Assembly (NCBI GenBank): GCA_030596305.1
Contig: JAUVKK010000084.1
Coordinates: 1-5,248 of the forward strand
Direction of reading: 5' to 3'
Source: Helicobacteraceae bacterium
GTDB taxonomy: Bacteria > Campylobacterota > Campylobacteria > Campylobacterales > Sulfurimonadaceae
Length of the DNA: 5,248 nucleotides
The notes under the pieces were generated by a model. That model was given only the letters and a program-made list of their open reading frames with translations. It was not told the DNA's origin and made no database searches. Position 1 is the stretch's first letter. Every line of letters starts with the position of its first letter. Below, in pieces: positions 1 through 5,248 of this stretch. The position numbers and the translations under genes were made by a program.

Positions 1-707
1 ACAAACCGCTTAACCTTACGGTTAGTGTTGAGGGTATCGGTAATATCGATGATGTAACAAAGTACAGTCTGGACATTGAAGGTACAGTCATCTATGCAAA
101 TGAACCGGTGACTAAGGCTCGTGTTGAGGGTGAAAACTACCTTGGCAGTTTTGAGCAGAAGATCGTTATCATCGCAGATGGCTCTTACACTATACCACCG
201 CTTGAACTGCGTTACTTTGACAGAGTCAGTCAAAAAGAAGTTGTTAAAGAGAGTAAACCTGTTGAAATCACTGTTACAGGCGGTGTTGCCAAAGTCTCTA
301 CAATTCAGAGCTCACCAGAGAATAAAATAGAGCTCTCTCAATCGATTAAAGAGAAACCCGCTTCAGGCAGTAAGGTCGAACCTGTAAATGACTGGACGCA
401 GTTACTGTATGCTGCTTTGATTGGACTAGGTATAGGTGCTCTATTTACCTGGCTGATGATGCGTAGTCGTACGGAGGGTGCTTCTAAAAAAAGTGCCGTT
501 ACACCAATCGAGATACAGATCAAAAAAGCTGAAAATGACAAGGCACTGTTTGAACTGCTATTGCCGTATAAAAAAGAGAGCGAAGTGATCGACACAGCTT
601 TAGTCCAACTCGAAGAGAATCTCTACCGGGGGGCGGATAACAGCGTGGATAAAAAAGTGTTGATGAAATATTTTTGTAGAAAAGAGGAAGTGGTTGAGCT
701 GATCTAG
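1..707 (+). CDS. batD: BatD-like aerotolerance family membrane protein, 3' part (5' end outside window)
   Basis: Partial gene: the frame (first full codon at base 3) is open from the left edge to tandem stops TAG TAG at 705-710, giving 234 residues. A GTG at 108 is in frame but internal, since family-like sequence precedes it. Visible residues start with a beta-rich periplasmic region containing the BatD-type block 'VEGIGNIDD' (about 9-17), followed by 'DGSYTIPPLELRYFD' (59-73), which matches the 'G.y.IP.l.f.YFd' signature of BatD. A Ser/Lys/Glu-rich linker leads to one membrane helix (about 134-153, bases 402-461), flanked outside by Asp-Trp and inside by Arg/Lys. A roughly 80-residue charged, probably cytoplasmic tail follows. 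Known of the family: BatD is usually encoded with MoxR, BatA and BatB (VWA proteins) and linked to oxidative-stress tolerance; its biochemical role is not settled. Those partners would lie to the left. The neighbour on the right is convergent and unrelated. Confidence 0.75.
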   Translation, partial: KPLNLTVSVEGIGNIDDVTKYSLDIEGTVIYANEPVTKARVEGENYLGSFEQKIVIIADGSYTIPPLELRYFDRVSQKEVVKESKPVEITVTGGVAKVSTIQSSPENKIELSQSIKEKPASGSKVEPVNDWTQLLYAALIGLGIGALFTWLMMRSRTEGASKKSAVTPIEIQIKKAENDKALFELLLPYKKESEVIDTALVQLEENLYRGADNSVDKKVLMKYFCRKEEVVELI

Positions 708-880
708 TAGCCTATTTCGGCTATGATAGATTCATACACATAGTGGTCACGCTCTGTCGGCGTGGTCTGTGTACTCTTCTGTTTCTCAGAAGGTTTTACT
801 TCTGAAACTTTCTCATTTGTCTTTTTTTCGTCTTTACTCAACCGTAACACTTTTTGCAAGATTTCTCGGCATATCAACAT
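704..880 (-). CDS. candidate small protein (58 aa) overlapping the 3' end of glmS
   Basis: I do not recognise this protein. An open frame runs from ATG (878-880), in the +1 frame relative to glmS, across the whole glmS-batD gap to a TAG at 704-706. It overlaps glmS by 47 nt and the batD stop codon by 3 nt. AGG (plus-strand CCT 886-888) lies 5 nt before the ATG and could act as a ribosome binding site. An alternative start is TTG at 839-841, giving 45 aa and overlapping the glmS stop as TTGAGTAA, but it has no clear binding site. Layout: an N-terminal segment 'MLICREILQKVLRL' that could form an amphipathic helix, a Lys/Glu/Ser/Thr-rich, probably disordered middle (about 15-43), and a more ordered end, 'ERDHYVYESIIAEIGY'. 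The composition looks protein-like, unlike the usual out-of-frame shadow. A 44-codon open stretch could still arise by chance. If real, it would be translationally coupled to glmS. Confidence 0.45.
   Translation of the reverse strand: MLICREILQKVLRLSKDEKKTNEKVSEVKPSEKQKSTQTTPTERDHYVYESIIAEIGY
745..767 (+). other. RNA hairpin downstream of batD, possible weak terminator
   Basis: In plus-strand RNA, bases 745-752 can pair with 760-767 as 8 bp (two G-U pairs) around a 7-nt loop, with a GC-rich centre CACGC/GCGTG. The two G-U pairs become A-C mismatches on the other strand, so the fold favours the batD transcript. The following bases are pyrimidine-rich (768-787) but contain no uninterrupted T-run, so it does not fit a standard intrinsic terminator. 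It also lies inside the candidate small ORF on the opposite strand. Confidence 0.25.
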
Positions 881-2648
881 CGTTGCCTAAACGAACAGAG
901 ATCTCCATAGAGAGCAGCTGTAGAACGACCATCATCTCAAAGAACTCTAGCATATAGTGATCGCGTTGATGCGTTTTAATGAAATCATCGGCTTTATCAA
1001 ACTCAAGAGGACTGATCGCGCAGATCGTACTGTCTCTCGCACTTAGTTCTTCGACATTACTTTTGGCTTTCTCGTAAAGCATCTGTTTAGGCATGAGTGC
1101 GATAGTAATGAGATCCGGGTCAGCCATGGCGATAGGGCCGTGTTTCATTTCACCGCTTGGATAGCCTTCGGCGTGCAGGTAGGTTATCTCTTTGAGTTTA
1201 AGCGCGCCCTCAAGTGCCAGTGGAAAGAAGACATCGCGACCGATAAAGAAAAAGCCGTGACCATGCAGATAGCGCTTTGACAAACGGCGGATCTTTTCAT
1301 GCAGTGTGTCCGTTACTTTAACACTGCTTGGCACCTCGCGAAGGGACTGAAGTTGATGTCGCATCTCATCAGCACTTAAGGTGTCACGTTTTTTTGACAC
1401 ATAGAGTGAAAGCATCCAAAGAACACTCATCTGTGTTGCAAAAGCTTTGGTTGATGCGACCCCTTTTTCTATACCGGCGCGGGTCAAGATAGACGCGTCC
1501 GCCAATCGAACCATTGATGAATTATCAACATTACAGACTACTAAGGTCTTAAGCCCTGCCTCTTTGGCCATCTTGAGTGTCTCTAAGGTGTCGGCTGTTT
1601 CACCGCTTTGTGAGATAACTACGAAGAGTGTGTCTTTCATCAAAAGTGGTTCTTTGTAACGTAGTTCACTTGCGATCTCAACGGATGTGCGAATTTTTGC
1701 ATAGCGCTCAAAGAGGTATGATGCGGCAAGCGCTGCGTGATAAGAGGTTCCACAGGCGCAGAGTTTGACCTCGTTGATACCGTCAAAAAGGGCAGGGTCC
1801 AGCTCTTCAAAATGGATCCCTGTATCTTGAATACGACCTAAAAAGGTATCGCTGATAACAACACTTTGCTCATATATCTCTTTTTCCATAAAGAAGCGAT
1901 ATCCCTCTTTTTGCGCAGAGAGTTTTGATGTCGGTAGAGTAGAGAGACTTGGTTTGACAGCCCTGTCTTCTTTATCAAAAAGTTGTAGCTCAGTTGGTGT
2001 GACATAACCGTATTCGCCATCGTCAAGGTAGAGCACATCTTTCGCATGACCGATCAGTGGCGCGTCGGATGAGGCAAAGATCTTTTCATTGTCTTCACTG
2101 AGACCGAGGATCATCGGTGAACCGTTTTTAGCAAAGAAGATTGTGTCAGGAAGTGACTTTGTCGCCAAAAGTATTGCATAGGCACCTTCTAGTTCAGTGA
2201 GAGTCTTTTTAAAGGCATCAAACGGGGTGGATTCGCTCTTTAGATGTTTTTCAAATAGATGGACGATAACTTCGGTGTCGGTTTGACTTAAAAAGCGAAC
2301 GCCATCGTCTAAAAGACGGTTTTTGATCTCCTGATAGTTTTCGATGATCCCGTTATGAACGACATAAGAGGACTCACCCAGGTGAGGGTGGGCGTTTAAC
2401 TCCGTCGGTTTACCGTGTGTCGCCCAGCGGGTATGTCCGATACCGATGGCAAAACCTTCCGGGTTAAAGTCCGCTGTCTTTTGGACAAGGTTGTCAAGTT
2501 TACCGACCGCCTTGTAAAAAGAGAAGTTCTCTTCTTGCAAGACAGCAATACCTGCAGAGTCATAACCGCGGTACTCAAGCTCTTTTAGGCCCTCAAGCAG
2601 TATGTCTTTTACTTTGTTTTTTCCAACATATCCGACGATTCCACACAT
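834..2648 (-). CDS. glmS: glutamine--fructose-6-phosphate aminotransferase (isomerizing), GlmS
   Basis: Cytoplasmic enzyme making glucosamine-6-phosphate and glutamate from fructose-6-phosphate and glutamine, the first step toward UDP-GlcNAc, peptidoglycan and lipopolysaccharide. The 604 residues match the usual length (E. coli 609). After Met removal Cys2 becomes the N-terminal nucleophile ('MCGIVGYVG'). The glutaminase domain (2 to about 220) shows 'HTRWATHG' (72-79), the oxyanion 'NGIIENY' (99-105) and 'TDTE' (123-126). SIS domain 1 (about 285-420) has 'CGTS' (299-302), 'SQSGET' (346-351) and 'VASTKAF' (398-404). SIS domain 2 (about 455-590) has 'ALEGALKLKEI' and 'HAEGYPSGEMKHGP' (492-505), which holds the isomerase Glu and Lys. 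The C-terminal tail 'PRNLAKSVTVE' is the conserved loop that closes the sugar site. All key residues look intact. The ATG overlaps the glnD stop (TAATG), with AAAGG 9 nt upstream inside glnD (plus-strand CCTTT 2658-2662). There is no room for a glmS ribozyme, so control is probably via the operon, coupling or an internal promoter. Confidence 0.98.
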   Translation of the reverse strand: MCGIVGYVGKNKVKDILLEGLKELEYRGYDSAGIAVLQEENFSFYKAVGKLDNLVQKTADFNPEGFAIGIGHTRWATHGKPTELNAHPHLGESSYVVHNGIIENYQEIKNRLLDDGVRFLSQTDTEVIVHLFEKHLKSESTPFDAFKKTLTELEGAYAILLATKSLPDTIFFAKNGSPMILGLSEDNEKIFASSDAPLIGHAKDVLYLDDGEYGYVTPTELQLFDKEDRAVKPSLSTLPTSKLSAQKEGYRFFMEKEIYEQSVVISDTFLGRIQDTGIHFEELDPALFDGINEVKLCACGTSYHAALAASYLFERYAKIRTSVEIASELRYKEPLLMKDTLFVVISQSGETADTLETLKMAKEAGLKTLVVCNVDNSSMVRLADASILTRAGIEKGVASTKAFATQMSVLWMLSLYVSKKRDTLSADEMRHQLQSLREVPSSVKVTDTLHEKIRRLSKRYLHGHGFFFIGRDVFFPLALEGALKLKEITYLHAEGYPSGEMKHGPIAMADPDLITIALMPKQMLYEKAKSNVEELSARDSTICAISPLEFDKADDFIKTHQRDHYMLEFFEMMVVLQLLSMEISVRLGNDVDMPRNLAKSVTVE

Positions 2649-5164
2649 TATTCACTGCCTTTAGTGAGTATTTTGATCAATTGAGGCGCATTATCGCACA
2701 TTTTATTCTGTTTCTCGATTAAGAAGTGATCACGTACGCGGTTTTTTGTACTGTGTATTTTGGCTGTCGCAATGTTGATCTCCAACGCATCAAAGGCTTG
2801 CATGATAAAGGCGATCAGACCACGTTGGTTGGCAGTGTTGATATTCATCTGTGCATAAGCTTTGGAGTGCTCACAATTGATAGAGATCTCTCCGGCTCTG
2901 ATGTCTGGTTGTTCAAGTGTAAGCTTCTGACTCATATCAAAGGCATTTTCAACGATCTCTTCTACATGTTCCAGTGAGTCAAATTCCGGCAGGTGCAAAA
3001 AGTCGATCTTGAAAAATTTGAGGTCATCAAAGAGAGTGAAGACCTCCATTGATGCAACGTCAAGGTAAGAGAACTTCCCTAAGAGATAGGTCAGGTTCAG
3101 AGGGACACGACGGATGATCTGAATACTCATTCCATCACCTTCTGTATTGATGGAGTAGTGAAACCGTTTTACACTGCGGGCTTCGTTAGCGACTTGAATG
3201 ATCTCTTTGGGGGTGTGTTTGAAAAAGAAGAGGTTTGATTCAATGGAGAGTACTTTTTTCTGCATAGTACGTGGCAATGTTTTAAATGTATCACGGCTCT
3301 TTATCCGATTTTCAATGCGCAGACGTTTTGTTGCATCACTGATACGCTCTTTTTGTTGTGCGATTTCTAAAGAGGCACTGAAGAGCTCTTTGATCAAATT
3401 AGCTGAGAACTCGGTCCATGTACCTGGTCCGACACCATTGACATCAGCATAGGTCAAGATGTAGAGCAGTTTTAAATTAGTCTCGCTTTTGACTTTAGAC
3501 ATAAATCTGTACAGTGTCTTTTCACTTGTGAGACTCTCTTTGTAGGCAACATCGGTCATGAGAATATGGTGTTTAACCAGTAGTGCACCTTTCTCTTGTT
3601 CTGCTTTTGTGAAACCAAGCTGTTTCATAAAGGGGACGATCAGCTTGACCCCGACATCACTGTGGTCTTGTTTGCGTCCTTTCCCTGTATCGTGAATAAG
3701 TGTGGCTACCTTTAAGAGTGTTCTCTCTTGAGCGCTCAAGGCATCATATAGCTCTTTTATAAAAGGATCTTCTATATTTTCGAGTGCTTTGACACACTCT
3801 ATGGAGTGCAGATCGACCGGGTATTGATGATAGCCGTCAAATTGTGGAAGATGCAATACCTTTCTAAAGGCTGGGATTAGATGGTGCAAGATGCCCGCAT
3901 CAAAAAAGAGTTGTAAAAAAGAGTATGTGTGTTGACGTTCAAAAAGTTTATGTAAAAGTACGTGTATATTTTTACTGAGAGGATGAACGATTTCTGAATA
4001 GGTGAAACGTTTTAGAAAACTAGGGTCAAAATGCCATGGTTTGTCTTCGAGGTTTACCAAGGTGGTAAGAAGTGTCTCGATCTTATCGTCTTTTATACTG
4101 TAAACACTAAAAAGCCGATCATCGATCAGGTAGACACCTCTGTCTATACGTTCATGACGGTATACCTGGATATCAGCTTTTTCATAGAGATAGGGGCGGA
4201 TGATCTTTTTGATAAAGATCTGTGAGAAGTTGTCGATACGCCACATTGCCTCCAAAAGGCGAGAAGCCATTTTACGTTCATTATTAAAACCCAGGATCTT
4301 GGCTACACCCGGCATGTAATCTAAAGTTAGCTGGTCTTGCTGTTTGTTACTGATGAGGTGCAGGGCAGAACGAACACGAAAGAGAAACTCTAATGCAATG
4401 CGGTACTCTCGGTACTCCTCTTCAGTAAAGACCGTGCCGATAAGCTCTTTTTGTGTGGTGACACCATAACGTGTTGATGCGATCCAGAAAAGCAGGTTAG
4501 AATCGCGCAGACCGCCGACACTCTCTTTGATATTGGGCTGCATCGAGTTGGGATACTTGTGTCGTCTTGTATGTGCCTCTTCGATCTTGGCAAGGATAAA
4601 CTCTTTTGGCTCGGTACGTCGAATATTGGTAAAGGCCTGCTGTGAAGAGTGCCAGGTAAAAGGAGAACCGATGACAAGTCGAGCCTCCATAAATGAGGTA
4701 CGAATAGTGATGTCTTCAGAGGCCGCTTTTTCAATGTCTCCGACCTCATGTACCCGGTGACCCAGTTTAAGTCCTGCATCCCAGGCAAGGTAGAGAAGCT
4801 TTTCGATGATGGCGTCCGTGTTGTACCCGGGGCACTTTTTGAAGACAATCATCAAATCGATGTCACTGTGGACGGCCAGTTGTTCACGACCATAACTGCC
4901 CAGGGCGATAATAGCAATAGGAACAGATGAACGCATCGGAACATAGTTCCCAAACATCTGTCGAAGTACGGTTTTGTACATCAGAGAGATGATCTTGTCG
5001 AGTGCTTTGGTGTGTTTTACTAAAAAGTCTTTACCTTGTGACTGCTCAAAAAGCCCAGGCAGTGACTCTTTATATTCGGCGATGTGCTTTTTAAAAAGTT
5101 TGGATATCTCAAAATCCTTGGCATTTTTTTCAAGAAGATCTTCGATAGCTATTTGGATGTTCAT
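2648..5164 (-). CDS. glnD: bifunctional [protein-PII] uridylyltransferase / uridylyl-removing enzyme, GlnD
   Basis: Glutamine-sensing enzyme that uridylylates PII when glutamine is low and removes UMP when it is high, setting nitrogen status for PII targets. At 838 aa it is slightly shorter than E. coli GlnD (890). Domains in order: a helical N-terminus; nucleotidyltransferase (about 80-200) with 'ALGSYGREQLAVHSDIDLMI', where Gly89-Ser90 and Asp101/Asp103 form the GS...DxD metal site; the GlnD-specific 'PNIKESVGGLRDSNLLFWIA' (210-229); an HD hydrolase domain (about 440-570) with His453, His491-Asp492 in 'LIHDTGKGR', His501 and 'KHH' (531-533); and a C-terminal regulatory region. The last ACT domain is clear (about 764-835), while the first (about 677-745) is divergent. 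Both active sites look intact. Start: ATG 5162-5164, with AGGA (plus-strand TCCT 5176-5179) a rather long 11 nt upstream; an in-frame stop shortly upstream excludes a much longer protein. First gene of a probable operon with glmS, sharing one base with it. Confidence 0.95.
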   Translation of the reverse strand: MNIQIAIEDLLEKNAKDFEISKLFKKHIAEYKESLPGLFEQSQGKDFLVKHTKALDKIISLMYKTVLRQMFGNYVPMRSSVPIAIIALGSYGREQLAVHSDIDLMIVFKKCPGYNTDAIIEKLLYLAWDAGLKLGHRVHEVGDIEKAASEDITIRTSFMEARLVIGSPFTWHSSQQAFTNIRRTEPKEFILAKIEEAHTRRHKYPNSMQPNIKESVGGLRDSNLLFWIASTRYGVTTQKELIGTVFTEEEYREYRIALEFLFRVRSALHLISNKQQDQLTLDYMPGVAKILGFNNERKMASRLLEAMWRIDNFSQIFIKKIIRPYLYEKADIQVYRHERIDRGVYLIDDRLFSVYSIKDDKIETLLTTLVNLEDKPWHFDPSFLKRFTYSEIVHPLSKNIHVLLHKLFERQHTYSFLQLFFDAGILHHLIPAFRKVLHLPQFDGYHQYPVDLHSIECVKALENIEDPFIKELYDALSAQERTLLKVATLIHDTGKGRKQDHSDVGVKLIVPFMKQLGFTKAEQEKGALLVKHHILMTDVAYKESLTSEKTLYRFMSKVKSETNLKLLYILTYADVNGVGPGTWTEFSANLIKELFSASLEIAQQKERISDATKRLRIENRIKSRDTFKTLPRTMQKKVLSIESNLFFFKHTPKEIIQVANEARSVKRFHYSINTEGDGMSIQIIRRVPLNLTYLLGKFSYLDVASMEVFTLFDDLKFFKIDFLHLPEFDSLEHVEEIVENAFDMSQKLTLEQPDIRAGEISINCEHSKAYAQMNINTANQRGLIAFIMQAFDALEINIATAKIHSTKNRVRDHFLIEKQNKMCDNAPQLIKILTKGSE
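2690..2698 (-). promoter_or_regulatory. possible internal extended -10 promoter for glmS
   Basis: On the minus strand the 3' end of glnD contains TGCGATAAT, an extended -10 with 5 of 6 matches to TATAAT. A start about 7 nt downstream would leave a leader of about 35 nt before the glmS ATG. I see no convincing -35. The bases also encode Cys-Asp-Asn of GlnD, so chance is a serious alternative. Confidence 0.25.
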
Positions 5165-5199
5165 AAGCGGTAATATCCTGAGTCAATTTTTATTGTCTT

Positions 5200-5208
5200 A
5201 TTTTATCA
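5200..5208 (-). promoter_or_regulatory. probable glnD-glmS operon promoter (extended -10)
   Basis: Minus-strand TGATAAAAT fits an extended -10 (TGn + TAAAAT, 5 of 6 matches). Transcription would begin near 5193 and give a leader of about 30 nt before the glnD ATG. No good -35 lies 16-18 bp upstream; the equivalent hexamer is AAAAGC. That is compatible with Campylobacterota sigma-70 promoters, which often lack one. No sigma-54 type GG-N10-GC element was seen here, although this is a nitrogen-regulation gene. Confidence 0.45.
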
Positions 5209-5227
5209 CAATAGACTTACCTGCTTT

Positions 5228-5236
5228 TGCTATAAT
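5228..5236 (+). promoter_or_regulatory. divergent promoter with consensus extended -10, reading out of the window
   Basis: TGCTATAAT is a full TATAAT with the TGn extension, preceded by a T-rich run (CTTTTGC) and more T-rich DNA at 5186-5206, as is typical of Campylobacterota sigma-70 promoters. No TTGACA-like -35 sits at the right distance. Transcription would start near 5243 and serve a gene beyond the right edge, which cannot be identified here. It stands back to back with the glnD promoter; the two -10 elements are about 20 bp apart. Confidence 0.6.
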
Positions 5237-5248
5237 GCGGACAATAAT

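Noticed and set aside
338..595. 85-codon minus-strand open frame opposite batD
   Set aside because: Antisense to the BatD membrane helix and tail; no ribosome binding site or family resemblance was evident.
108..707. batD as a complete 199-aa gene starting at GTG 108
   Set aside because: The frame stays open to the left edge and the upstream residues fit the BatD periplasmic repeat, so the GTG is an internal valine.
708..723. Short hairpin TAGCC / GGCTA right after the batD stop
   Set aside because: Only 5 bp with no T-tract following; likely chance.
786..805. Perfect 7-bp inverted repeat (TCAGAAG / CTTCTGA, 6-nt loop) in the glmS-batD gap
   Set aside because: The nearest T-run (822-828) is 16 nt away on the plus strand, and there is none after it on the minus strand, so it is not an intrinsic terminator. 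It is explained by repeated Ser-Glu codons in the candidate small ORF.
2649..2700. glmS ribozyme or other leader element upstream of glmS
   Set aside because: There is no intergenic space (1-base overlap with glnD), and the glmS ribozyme is known mainly from Gram-positive bacteria.
4390..4848. 152-codon open frame on the minus strand inside glnD
   Set aside because: It overlaps conserved nucleotidyltransferase and GlnD-signature coding sequence in another frame; its product is Ser/Arg/Pro-rich without recognisable motifs. Shadow frame.
1..5248. A mobile element, defence island, CRISPR array or other new multigene system
   Set aside because: No transposase, integrase, repeats, tRNA or defence-type domains were seen; the two full genes are core metabolism with intact catalytic motifs.

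Overview
The window looks like ordinary chromosomal DNA of a Gram-negative bacterium, most likely a free-living member of the Campylobacterota (Epsilonproteobacteria, Sulfurimonas/Sulfurovum-like). The clues are moderate-to-low GC, Lys/Glu/Ile/Phe-rich proteins, and promoters with a TGnTATAAT-type -10 element behind T-rich DNA and no clear -35. This assignment is inference; no marker gene here fixes the genus.

Layout: (i) 1-707, plus strand, is the 3' part of a BatD-like gene (aerotolerance/Bat family membrane protein), cut by the left edge. (ii) 708-833 separates it from glmS, which points toward it. On the minus strand this gap is fully open and appears to hold a small, previously uncalled gene of 58 codons (704-880) that overlaps the 3' end of glmS and ends 4 nt inside the batD stop region. 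(iii) 834-2648, minus strand, is a complete glmS (glucosamine-6-phosphate synthase). (iv) 2648-5164, minus strand, is a complete glnD (PII uridylyltransferase/uridylyl-removing enzyme). (v) 5165-5248 is an intergenic region with two back-to-back extended -10 promoters, one reading into glnD and one reading right, out of the window.

glnD and glmS share one base (TAATG junction) and probably form an operon glnD-glmS-(small ORF). GlnD senses glutamine and controls PII; GlmS consumes glutamine to make the first amino sugar of peptidoglycan and lipopolysaccharide synthesis. The pair therefore puts a glutamine sensor and a major glutamine consumer on one transcript. BatD is not obviously related and lies tail-to-tail.

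I saw no mobile elements, CRISPR arrays, tRNA or rRNA genes, or defence system. The most novel item is the small ORF after glmS; the glnD-glmS coupling and the divergent first ACT region of GlnD come next.
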